Positions 1 to 6,359 of a stretch of 15,576 nt of DNA are shown here, in pieces (positions within the stretch are counted from its first letter, which is position 1; every line of letters starts with the position of its first letter). The stretch comes from JBHHXR01 sp046757205 (lineage in GTDB: Bacteria > Pseudomonadota > Alphaproteobacteria > Rhodobacterales > Rhodobacteraceae): positions 1-15,576 of the forward strand of contig JBHHXR010000057.1 of the NCBI GenBank assembly GCA_046757205.1, in the 5' to 3' direction. The notes below the pieces were generated by a model. That model searched no databases. It saw only the letters and a list, made by a program, of their open reading frames with translations, and was not told the DNA's origin. Made by a program: the position numbers and the translations under genes.

Positions 1-2
1 GC

Positions 3-370
3 CTCGCGAGCGACCGGGAGGGAGCCGAGACTCTCCTCGAACTCGTGACGAGCGGGCTTGCCACGGCGCGTCTGCTCCTCAAGCCGTCGGTCGCAGAGAA
101 GCTCCGCGCCTCTCGACCCGACAGGATCGACGAACGCCTCGAAGAGCTGACGGCGGACCTGCCCTCCGAGGACGAGGAACTCAGAAGGCTCATCGAAGAC
201 CGGCGCCGGGCCTATGCACCCTCCGGGGCCGGCGTCGCGGCGGGCGCTGCGCTCTTCGAGAAGAACTGCGCCCTGTGTCACCAGATTGCCGGCGAGGGCG
301 CCGACGTCGGTCCGCCGCTCGACGGCATCGGCGCCCGCGGACTCGAGCGGGTCCTCGAGGATGTGCTCGA
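3..370 (+). other. C-terminal fragment of a planctomycete/PVC-type haem-binding c-type cytochrome protein (probably foreign sequence)
   Basis: The translated segment has an arginine/glutamate-rich helical stretch (ELTADLPSEDEELRRLIEDR) followed by GAALFEKNCALCHQIAGEG and VGPPLDGIGARGLERVLEDVL. CALCH (267-281) is a CxxCH haem c site. This order matches the C-terminal haem-binding domain of large membrane-bound dehydrogenase or PVC-type proteins of Planctomycetota and Verrucomicrobiota, which normally continues after EDVL with DPNRNVD. Here the match stops at EDVL (370). Leucine codons to this point are about fifteen CTC to four CTG. In the ManC part they are three CTC to nine CTG, so the two sides differ in codon habit. 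I read it as the end of a gene from another organism attached to this contig. Family recognition is from memory of the motif pattern; the codon counts are by eye. Confidence 0.6.
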
Positions 371-887
371 GTTTGAGCTGGTCGTTCCCGAAGATGAGGA
401 TCTGGTTGTCACGCAATCGCGTGCAGTTGACGAACATCCCACGGGTAACATTGACGCGGTGCTGGTCGCCGACATGGAAGCCGGCCAGAATGTGAGGGAT
501 GCGGTCGGTGCGCTGAAGGCCGCCGGCGTCGGCCAGGCGGAGGATTTCCCGCGCTTCCACCGGCCCTGGGGCTGGTACGAGACGCTGTCGCTCGGCGCGC
601 GCTTTCAGGTCAAGCGGATCATGGTGAAACCGGGCGGCATCCTGTCGCTGCAAAGCCATGTGCACCGGGCCGAGCACTGGGTGGTGGTCGAGGGCTCGGC
701 GCGGGTCACCATCGGCGCGGACGTGAAGCTGATCACCGAGAACCAGTCGGTCTACATCCCGCTCGGCACCGTGCACCGGCTGGAAAACCCCGGCAAGGTG
801 GAGCTGCACCTGATCGAGGTGCAGACCGGCGCCTATCTCGGCGAGGACGACATCACCCGATACGAGGATATCTATGCCCGGGTCTGA
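3..887 (+). CDS. manC: ManC C-terminal half (mannose-6-phosphate isomerase domain) read through from a foreign cytochrome fragment; 5' partial
   Basis: One frame is open from the left edge to the TGA at 885-887, but only about 450-887 is ManC. That part (about 145 residues) is the cupin-type phosphomannose isomerase domain of bifunctional mannose-1-phosphate guanylyltransferase/mannose-6-phosphate isomerase. It runs from DAVLVAD (about 453) through FHRPWGWYE to the metal-site region QSHVHRAEHW (about 652-681) and the C-terminal ITRYEDIYARV. A full ManC is about 470 residues, so the whole nucleotidyltransferase half, with its GxGxRLWPLS loop, is absent. Upstream the frame encodes an unrelated c-type cytochrome. 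The first in-frame start codon is GTG at 45, but the frame is open before it, so it is probably not a true start. The stop overlaps the next gene by 14 bases, typical of a manC-manB pair making GDP-mannose. The domain call is secure; the integrity of the joined gene is doubtful. Confidence 0.8.
   Translation, partial: LASDREGAETLLELVTSGLATARLLLKPSVAEKLRASRPDRIDERLEELTADLPSEDEELRRLIEDRRRAYAPSGAGVAAGAALFEKNCALCHQIAGEGADVGPPLDGIGARGLERVLEDVLEFELVVPEDEDLVVTQSRAVDEHPTGNIDAVLVADMEAGQNVRDAVGALKAAGVGQAEDFPRFHRPWGWYETLSLGARFQVKRIMVKPGGILSLQSHVHRAEHWVVVEGSARVTIGADVKLITENQSVYIPLGTVHRLENPGKVELHLIEVQTGAYLGEDDITRYEDIYARV
371..449. other. Unassigned bridge between cytochrome-like and ManC-like sequence
   Basis: About 80 bases fit neither neighbour. 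On the plus strand they read FELVVPEDEDLVVTQSRAVD and so on, which matches neither the expected continuation of the cytochrome domain nor the ManC region before DAVLVAD. On the minus strand one frame is also open and reads protein-like (GMFVNCTRLRDNQILIFGND). Three CTCGAG palindromes (342-347, 354-359, 366-371) lie at its left edge and could have served as microhomology for a template switch. I cannot name its origin. Confidence 0.4.
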
Positions 888-2376
888 ACCACTGCGCGAG
901 GTGACGCGGAACTGCGCCGAATTCCTCACCCGGCCGATGATCGCGCCGACCGGGTTTCGCGAATATGACGCGCGCTGGCGGTTCCCCGACGAGATCAACC
1001 TGCCCGGCGTCACCGCGCTGGGCCTCGGCCTCGGCACGCAGATGTTCGAGGCCGGCCTGCGCCCCGAGATCGTTGTCGGTCACGATTACCGCGACTATGC
1101 GCTGCCGGTGAAGAACGCGCTGGTCATCGGGCTGGTTCGGGCCGGGGTGACGGTGCGCGATATCGGCCTCTGTCTGTCGCCGACGGCCTATTTCGCGCAG
1201 TTCCATCTGGATGTTCCGGCGGTGGCGATGGTCACCGCGTCGCACAACCCCAACGGCTGGACCGGCGTGAAGATGGGGTTTGACCGTCCCTTGACCCACG
1301 GCCCGGACGAGATGGCGCGGCTGCGCGACATCGTGCTCGGCGGCGCCGGCGTGGCCCGTCCGGGCGGCGGCATCGTGCCGACGGCCGGGGTGGCGGAAGC
1401 CTATCTCGACGACCTCGCGGGCGATTTCCGCCTGTCGCGACCGCTGAAGATCGTCTGTGCCACCGGCAACGGCACCGCCGGGGCCTTCGCGCCGGAACTG
1501 CTGGCGCGCATGGGCGCCGAGGTGGTGCCGCTGCACACCCGGCTCGACTACACCTTCCCGCATTACAACCCCAACCCCGAGGCGCTGGAGATGCTGCGCG
1601 ACATGGCGGCGGCGGTGCGGAACACCGGCGCCGATCTGGCGCTCGGCTTCGACGGCGACGGCGACCGCTGCGGCGTCGTCGACGACGAGGGCGAGGAGAT
1701 TTTCGCCGACAAGATGGGGGTGATCCTGGCCCGCGATTTGGCCGGGCTTCATCCCGGCGCTTTGTTCGTCGCCGACGTGAAGTCGACCGGCCTGTTCACC
1801 ACCGACCCGGAACTGAAACGCCACGGCGCGCGCGGCGAATACTGGAAGACCGGGCACAGCCACATGAAGCGCCGGGTCAGGGAAACCGGCGCGCTGGCAG
1901 GGTTCGAGAAGTCGGGCCACTATTTCTTCGCGCCGCCCATTGGGCGCGGCTACGACTGCGGCCTGCGGGTGGCGGTGGAAATCGCCAGATTGATGGACCG
2001 CAACCCGGACCGCTCGTTGTCGGAACTGAAACGCGCCCTGCCGCGAACCTTTGCGACGCCGACGCTGTCGCCGTTCTGCCGCGATGGCGAGAAATACGAG
2101 GTGCTGGAGCGCATTGCCACGCGCCTCGGTGCTCTGTCGGAAACCGGGGGCAGCCTCGGCGGGGTGGCCATCAGCGGACTGGTAACGGTCAACGGTGTGC
2201 GCGTCGAACTGGAAAACGGCGGCTGGGGTCTGGTCCGGGCTTCGTCGAACACGCCGAACCTGGTGGTGGTTTGCGAAAGCCCGGAGAGCGAGGCGCAGAT
2301 GCGGGCGATTTTCGAGGACCTCGATGCGGTGATTCGCGAGGAACCGCAGGTCGGGAAATACGATCAGATGTTTTGA
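874..2376 (+). CDS. manB: Phosphomannomutase/phosphoglucomutase
   Basis: A 500-residue alpha-D-phosphohexomutase that interconverts hexose 6- and 1-phosphates, supplying mannose 1-phosphate (and perhaps glucose 1-phosphate) in the cytoplasm. All four family signatures are present in order: the phosphoserine loop TASHNP (121-126, Ser123), the metal loop DGDGDR (260-265), the sugar-specificity loop GFEKSGHY (343-350) and the C-terminal phosphate-binding loop RASSNTP (455-461). The EKSGH form of the sugar loop is the one in bifunctional PMM/PGM enzymes such as AlgC. The length is slightly above the usual 450-470. The ATG at 874 lies inside the end of manC (14-base overlap), so translational coupling is likely, and the pair makes GDP-mannose. 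A strong hairpin terminator follows 38 bases after the stop. Dual substrate use is inferred, not seen. Confidence 0.93.
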   Translation: MPGSEPLREVTRNCAEFLTRPMIAPTGFREYDARWRFPDEINLPGVTALGLGLGTQMFEAGLRPEIVVGHDYRDYALPVKNALVIGLVRAGVTVRDIGLCLSPTAYFAQFHLDVPAVAMVTASHNPNGWTGVKMGFDRPLTHGPDEMARLRDIVLGGAGVARPGGGIVPTAGVAEAYLDDLAGDFRLSRPLKIVCATGNGTAGAFAPELLARMGAEVVPLHTRLDYTFPHYNPNPEALEMLRDMAAAVRNTGADLALGFDGDGDRCGVVDDEGEEIFADKMGVILARDLAGLHPGALFVADVKSTGLFTTDPELKRHGARGEYWKTGHSHMKRRVRETGALAGFEKSGHYFFAPPIGRGYDCGLRVAVEIARLMDRNPDRSLSELKRALPRTFATPTLSPFCRDGEKYEVLERIATRLGALSETGGSLGGVAISGLVTVNGVRVELENGGWGLVRASSNTPNLVVVCESPESEAQMRAIFEDLDAVIREEPQVGKYDQMF

Positions 2377-2414
2377 AAGAGCCCGCCGCGGCCGGGTAAT
2401 CGGTTTTCCAAATT

Positions 2415-2441
2415 AAAAGGGGCGCGTGAACGCCCCTTTTT
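2415..2441. terminator. Rho-independent terminator shared by convergent genes
   Basis: A 10-bp perfect stem, AAAAGGGGCG (2415-2424) with CGCCCCTTTT (2431-2440), closes a 6-base loop (CGTGAA) and ends in a T run. The A run on the left gives a T run in the other direction, so it can work both ways. It lies between the phosphomannomutase stop and the stop of the minus-strand VPLPA-CTERM gene, and would end both transcripts. Confidence 0.9.
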
Positions 2442-2466
2442 CTTGATCGAAGTTGCCCGAATGGCT

Positions 2467-3018
2467 TCAGGCGGCTTTCGCCCTGCGCCGGCGGCTGACG
2501 GCCCCGAGGCCGGCAAGCGCCGTACCCATGAGCAGGAAGCCCGCCGGAAGCGGAACGGCTGCGACGCGGACATCGATGTCCGGCGCACCGGTCGCACCCG
2601 ACCACGTTGCGATCAGGTAACGCGTCACCCACGGCGTCATGAAGTTCGAATCAACCGCCCCTCCGCCGTTGGAGCTGAGCAGCGGCCCGCCGTCGAACAC
2701 CGTCTGAAGCAGCGTCGCTCCACCGGAGTCGGCATACCAGCCGATGAACAGATCCGAAATCGATCCGATCGGATCCACGTTTGCCGTCAAGCCGGTGCGC
2801 ACATGCACCGGATCGAGGTCCGAGCCGTGAAAGCCGTAGACCACGCTGCCGGGACCGCCGGCAAGGCCCGTCGACCCGCCAGTGAACACGGTGTTGTAGG
2901 CCAGCGTATACGTGCCCCCGTTGGTGATCGGCACGACGTTGATCGTTACCGCACCCGCCGAGAGCGCGGACAGCGCCATCGCCCCGAATGCCGCAGCAGC
3001 GACAAGAAGTTTTCTCAT
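2467..3018 (-). CDS. Small secreted VPLPA-CTERM sorting-domain protein of unknown function
   Basis: 183 residues. MRKLLVAAAAFGAMALSALSAGA (1-23) is a signal peptide with cleavage expected after the AGA. The C-terminal 29 residues start with VPLPAG (155-160), continue as a hydrophobic helix and end in a basic SRRRRAK cluster. This is the VPLPA variant of the PEP-CTERM signal, recognised by an exosortase encoded elsewhere. The roughly 130-residue passenger is rich in Gly, Ser, Thr and Val, has no cysteine and looks beta-rich; I recognise no named domain. The ATG at 3018 was chosen over upstream in-frame codons because it begins the signal peptide and has GGGGGA just upstream. It is a single-gene unit, divergent from rnhB, ending at the shared terminator. 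The likely fate is export, cleavage at the tripartite tail and attachment or release at the surface; any role in exopolysaccharide or biofilm is inference. Confidence 0.85.
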   Translation of the reverse strand: MRKLLVAAAAFGAMALSALSAGAVTINVVPITNGGTYTLAYNTVFTGGSTGLAGGPGSVVYGFHGSDLDPVHVRTGLTANVDPIGSISDLFIGWYADSGGATLLQTVFDGGPLLSSNGGGAVDSNFMTPWVTRYLIATWSGATGAPDIDVRVAAVPLPAGFLLMGTALAGLGAVSRRRRAKAA

Positions 3019-3046
3019 TGTGAAGTCCCCCACACAAGTTACAGTT

Positions 3047-3076
3047 ACTATGAGCGTCGCCGCGATGCACTCGCAA
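3047..3076 (-). promoter_or_regulatory. Candidate sigma70-type promoter of the VPLPA-CTERM gene
   Basis: On the minus strand TTGCGA (3076-3071) and CATAGT (3052-3047) are separated by 18 bases and would place the RNA start about 20 bases before the ATG. Each box matches the consensus at four of six positions. This is by-eye evidence only, in an otherwise featureless divergent region (3019-3228) that also holds an eight-T run at 3112-3119. Confidence 0.3.
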
Positions 3077-3228
3077 CACATACTCAACCGACACTATCGC
3101 CGAAATCGGGTTTTTTTTCAAGTGTCAAGATTCGTCGCTTTTTATGGCCCGCTCCGGGGCGCCGTACCGCGCGGGCCGGATGTCGCCATGTCGGAAGCCG
3201 CCTGGCGGCCAGGCCCGGCCGAATCCCG

Positions 3229-3858
3229 ATGCATATGGATAACCCGATGAACCCGCCCGATTTTTCGTTCGAGAAGGCCATGATGCCCGGCCCGGTCTGC
3301 GGCATTGACGAAGCCGGGCGCGGCCCGTGGGCCGGGCCGGTGGTCGCCGCTGCGGTCATTCTTCCGGCCGGTTGCGCGATATCCGGGATCGACGATTCCA
3401 AGAAGCTGACGAAGCTGCGGCGCGAGCGGCTCTGCCGGGAAATCGTCGCCGTCGCGGATGTCGGCCTGGGCGATGCGAGCGTGAAGGAAATCGACGAACT
3501 GAATATTCTCGCCGCCTCGCATCTGGCGATGTGCAGGGCGGTCGCCGCGTTGCCGCGCGCGCCGGCGTTCGCGCTGGTCGACGGCAACCGGCTTCCGCCC
3601 GGCTTGCCGTGCCCGGCCCGGGCCATCGTCAAGGGCGATGCCCGCTCGGCCTCGATTGCCGCGGCCTCGATCGTCGCCAAGGTCGCGCGCGACCGGATCA
3701 TGGCCGAACTGGCGGCGCGTTTCCCGGGATATGGCTGGGAGAGTAACGCCGGGTACGGGGTTCCGGCGCACCGCGATGCCCTGCACCGCCTCGGGGTGAC
3801 ACCACATCATCGCAGGTCGTTCAGGCCCATCCACAACATGTTGTGTGAAGAACAATAA
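3229..3858 (+). CDS. rnhB: Ribonuclease HII
   Basis: A 209-residue type 2 RNase H that cuts RNA in RNA-DNA hybrids and starts removal of single ribonucleotides from DNA. The signature GIDEAGRGPWAGPV gives Asp27 and Glu28. The third acidic residue is Asp118 in LVDGN and the fourth Asp155 in AKVARDRIM, preceded by the family motif KGDARSASIAAASIVAK. The C-terminal GYGWESNAGYGVPAH and HRRSF are also typical. The frame is open far upstream, but that part has no family similarity. I chose the ATG at 3229; those at 3235 and 3247 are equally possible because none has a clear Shine-Dalgarno sequence. ccrM follows on the same strand, a neighbourhood I recall as common in alphaproteobacteria. A GAATC site (3221-3225) lies just before the start. 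Confidence 0.95.
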   Translation: MHMDNPMNPPDFSFEKAMMPGPVCGIDEAGRGPWAGPVVAAAVILPAGCAISGIDDSKKLTKLRRERLCREIVAVADVGLGDASVKEIDELNILAASHLAMCRAVAALPRAPAFALVDGNRLPPGLPCPARAIVKGDARSASIAAASIVAKVARDRIMAELAARFPGYGWESNAGYGVPAHRDALHRLGVTPHHRRSFRPIHNMLCEEQ

Positions 3859-3868
3859 CTAACCTATT

Positions 3869-3907
3869 GATTCAAAAAAGAAATTGACGCCAGAACGTTT
3901 TCGAATC
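3869..3907. promoter_or_regulatory. Pair of GANTC sites in the ccrM leader
   Basis: GATTC (3869-3873) and GAATC (3903-3907) lie in the AT-richer gap between rnhB and the ccrM coding region. GANTC is the site methylated by CcrM itself. In Caulobacter, GANTC sites in the ccrM promoter leader link ccrM transcription to methylation state, so autoregulation is plausible here. A TTGACG sequence (3884-3889) resembles a -35 box, but I see no good -10 partner and no clear CtrA box. Confidence 0.45.
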
Positions 3908-3985
3908 ATGGTATGCGAAAGGAAAAGAACACGACCCGAGGCAATATTATTGGCGAAGAACGAGACAAGGGCTGACGAGTTGCCG

Positions 3986-5056
3986 ATGGCCGACAGCATC
4001 CTGGCGGGCGATTGCATCGAGGCGATGCAGGGGCTGCTGGACGCCTCGGTCGATCTGGTTTTCGCCGATCCGCCCTACAACCTTCAGCTCAAGGGCGAGC
4101 TGCACCGGCCCGACAACTCGCGCGTCGATGCGGTCGACGACACGTGGGACCAGTTTTCCTCCTTTGCGGCTTACGATGCTTTTACCCGCGGCTGGCTGGC
4201 GGAAGCGCGCCGGGTTCTGAAAACCGACGGCGCGATCTGGGTGATCGGCTCCTATCACAACATCTTCCGGGTTGGCGCGGCGATGCAGGATACCGGTTTC
4301 TGGATCCTCAACGACGTGATCTGGCGCAAGTCCAACCCGATGCCGAATTTCCGCGGCAGGCGGTTCACCAACGCCCACGAGACGCTGATCTGGGCGGCCC
4401 GGTCCGAAGGCTCGAAATACATCTTCAATTACGAGGCCATGAAGGCGCTGAACGAGGGCCTGCAGATGCGCTCCGACTGGCTGGTGCCGATATGCAACGG
4501 CAACGAGCGGCTGAAGGACGGCAACGGCCGGAAGGCGCATCCGACGCAGAAGCCCGAGGCGCTGCTGCACCGGGTGCTGCTGGCCTCGACGCGGCCGGGT
4601 GACGTGGTTCTGGACCCGTTCTTCGGTACCGGTACCACCGGCGCCGTGGCCAAACGGCTCGGCCGCCGCTTCATCGGGATCGAACGTGATTCGGCCTATC
4701 GCGAGGTGGCCGAGGCGCGTCTGGCGCGGGTGCGGTCGCATGACCGCGCGGCGCTGGAAGTTTCGCAGTCGAAGCGCGACGCGCCGCGCGTGCCGTTCGG
4801 CCAGCTTGTCGAGCGCGGCATGCTGTCGCCGGGCGAGACGCTGGTGTCGATCAACGGCCGCCACACGGCGAAGATCCGCGCCGACGGCTCGCTGATAGCC
4901 AGCGACACGCGCGGGTCCATCCACCAGGTCGGCGCGGCGCTGGAAGGCGCGCCGTCGTGCAACGGCTGGACGTATTGGAGTTTCAACAGGGACGGGGTGC
5001 GGGTGCCGATAGACATATTGCGCCAGCAGATCCGTTCAGAGATGCAGAGCAGTTAG
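3986..5056 (+). CDS. ccrM: CcrM: cell-cycle-regulated GANTC-specific adenine-N6 DNA methyltransferase
   Basis: A beta-class orphan DNA adenine methyltransferase that methylates the A in GANTC to m6A, close to replication-driven control in alphaproteobacteria. The catalytic motif DPPY is at residues 28-31. The AdoMet-binding FxGxG motif is in DPFFGTGTTG (210-219). CcrM hallmarks include RPDNSRVDAVDDTWDQF, WVIGSYHNIFRVG, WRKSNPMPNFRG and KAHPTQKPEALL. The C-terminal region from about 265 (RVPFGQLVERGMLSPGETL to CNGWTYWSF) is the extra domain that CcrM has and HinfI-type enzymes lack. No restriction partner is nearby. From the ATG at 3986 it is 356 residues, close to Caulobacter CcrM (about 358). 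A TTG at 3950 with GAGG eight bases upstream would add 12 residues and has the better ribosome site; an ATG at 3908 is less likely. Confidence 0.95.
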   Translation: MADSILAGDCIEAMQGLLDASVDLVFADPPYNLQLKGELHRPDNSRVDAVDDTWDQFSSFAAYDAFTRGWLAEARRVLKTDGAIWVIGSYHNIFRVGAAMQDTGFWILNDVIWRKSNPMPNFRGRRFTNAHETLIWAARSEGSKYIFNYEAMKALNEGLQMRSDWLVPICNGNERLKDGNGRKAHPTQKPEALLHRVLLASTRPGDVVLDPFFGTGTTGAVAKRLGRRFIGIERDSAYREVAEARLARVRSHDRAALEVSQSKRDAPRVPFGQLVERGMLSPGETLVSINGRHTAKIRADGSLIASDTRGSIHQVGAALEGAPSCNGWTYWSFNRDGVRVPIDILRQQIRSEMQSS

Positions 5057-5105
5057 TCCCCACCCTCGTGCTGCTCTGTCATGGTGCGGTTGGTGCACCG
5101 CCCTA

Positions 5106-5140
5106 AAGGCCCCGCCAAATGAAAAACGGCGGGGCCTTCT
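5106..5140. terminator. Rho-independent terminator between ccrM and the alkane monooxygenase gene
   Basis: A perfect 11-bp stem pairs AAGGCCCCGCC (5106-5116) with GGCGGGGCCTT (5128-5138) around an 11-base A-rich loop, followed by CTATTT. It lies 49 bases after the ccrM stop and 57 bases beyond the convergent minus-strand stop at 5196, so it could serve both transcripts. The T run is weak in both directions. Confidence 0.8.
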
Positions 5141-5195
5141 ATTTCCGAACTTGAGGAAGCTTGATGTCCCGAAACCCGTGCGGGGCAGCGGATAT

Positions 5196-6329
5196 CTACG
5201 TGGTTTCCGGCAGTTCCGGCCAGCCCGACCAGTCGGACACCTGCGGGTAGAACCGCTGGCGCCACGCGCGCACGCGTTTGTTCATCACCCGGCGCCACAG
5301 CGGCGGGTTGAGCGCCAGCGTCGTCATGATCGGGTAGCCGAAAGGCTGCTGCGGGGCCTCGGCGGCGGCGTGGTGCTGCAACAGCGGGAAACGCCGGTCG
5401 GGTTTGTAGTGATGGTCGGAATGTCGCTGCAGGTTGATGAACAGGAAATTGGTGAACCGGTGCGCCGCGTTCCACGAATGGTGCAGGCCGACCGGTTCGT
5501 ATTTTCCCTCTCCCGTGCGCAGGCGCACCAGCCCGTAATGCTCGACATAGTTCACCAGTTCCAGGTGCAGGACGGCAGTGAAGGCCTGCACGGCGTAGAG
5601 GCCGACGCCGTACCAGCCGCCCAGCGCCCAGGCGGCGGCAAGGCAGGCCAGGGCGCCGGGAATGTAGCGCCAGAACGGATTGCGGCGCGACCACACGGGC
5701 AGCCCGAGACGCGCCAGCCGCTCCGCCTCGATGCGCCACGCCGAGACCAGACAGCCGGGAAGGACGCGGGCGAAGAACCGGTAGAAGCCTTCGTTGTAAC
5801 GCGCGGTGACGGCGTCGCGCGGCGTGCCGACATGGACGTGGTGAACGAACAGGTGCTCGGTGCGGAAATGCCCGTAGAGAACCGAGATCAGCAGCCATTC
5901 GCCGAGCCGCCGCTCCAGCCGGCTGCGCTGGTGGATCAGCTCATGGGCGTAGACGATGCCGACGCCGCCGGTGACGATGCCGAGGCAGACCATCAGCGCC
6001 AGCGCCTCGCCCGTCGTCAGGTGGTCCGGCACCGTCGCCACGGCGATGCAGCCGTAGATCAGCGCAATCTGGACCGGCAGCCAGATCAGCGTAACGGCGC
6101 GATGCCACGGCAGGTCGCGGTCCGGAATCCCGGGATCGGCATTCCGCCGGTCGAGGCCGAACACCTTGTCGAGCAGTGACATGACGAACCACGAATAGAG
6201 CGGAATCAGAAGCAGCCAGGCGCCGCCGAGCCAGGCGGCAACCGCTATCAACGGCACGAAGACCAGCGAAATCCAGAACGCCACGGCCGGCGCGGGTCTT
6301 GCGGAAGCGCGGTTTTCGAGGCTCGCCAT
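5196..6329 (-). CDS. alkB: AlkB-type membrane alkane 1-monooxygenase
   Basis: 377 residues, a non-haem di-iron integral membrane hydroxylase that oxidises the terminal carbon of alkanes using rubredoxin-delivered electrons. The histidine boxes are in family order: HELIH (129-133), EHLFVHHVHV (158-167), the AlkB-specific NYVEHYGL (260-267), HHSWN (283-287) and LQRHSDHH (300-307). Hydrophobic helices lie near residues 14-45, 78-100, 108-128 and 224-258. The second box has Val where most AlkB have Gly (EHxxGHH), but all expected histidines are present. NYVEHYG with LQRHSDHH separates it from fatty-acid desaturases and xylene monooxygenases. I prefer the ATG at 6329; an in-frame GTG at 6344 would add five residues. 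It starts 30 bases after mutY stops on the same strand, so cotranscription is likely. No rubredoxin, reductase or AlkS-type regulator is visible here. Confidence 0.88.
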   Translation of the reverse strand: MASLENRASARPAPAVAFWISLVFVPLIAVAAWLGGAWLLLIPLYSWFVMSLLDKVFGLDRRNADPGIPDRDLPWHRAVTLIWLPVQIALIYGCIAVATVPDHLTTGEALALMVCLGIVTGGVGIVYAHELIHQRSRLERRLGEWLLISVLYGHFRTEHLFVHHVHVGTPRDAVTARYNEGFYRFFARVLPGCLVSAWRIEAERLARLGLPVWSRRNPFWRYIPGALACLAAAWALGGWYGVGLYAVQAFTAVLHLELVNYVEHYGLVRLRTGEGKYEPVGLHHSWNAAHRFTNFLFINLQRHSDHHYKPDRRFPLLQHHAAAEAPQQPFGYPIMTTLALNPPLWRRVMNKRVRAWRQRFYPQVSDWSGWPELPETT

Positions 6330-6359
6330 ACGCAGAGCTTGCACCGGCCCCGCCGGGAG

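Noticed and set aside
45..887. A genuine new cytochrome c-mannose isomerase fusion enzyme
   Set aside because: The haem domain would need export and the isomerase is cytoplasmic. The ManC N-terminal half is missing and codon use switches at the join, so a chimera is more likely.
853..1920. 355-codon minus-strand frame inside the phosphomannomutase gene
   Set aside because: Its His/Arg/Gly-rich translation is the usual antisense shadow in GC-rich DNA; the plus strand has a complete recognised enzyme.
3112..3119. Eight-T run as a terminator
   Set aside because: No stable GC-rich stem precedes it and no gene on the plus strand ends just before it.
2443..3228. Long open frame upstream of and continuous with rnhB on the plus strand
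   Set aside because: It is antisense to the VPLPA-CTERM gene, has low-complexity Arg/His-rich content, and the RNase HII family begins near 3229-3280.
3859..3910. CtrA binding site upstream of ccrM
   Set aside because: I found no TTAA-N7-TTAA pair; AACTAACC and nearby AT-rich bases are too far from consensus.
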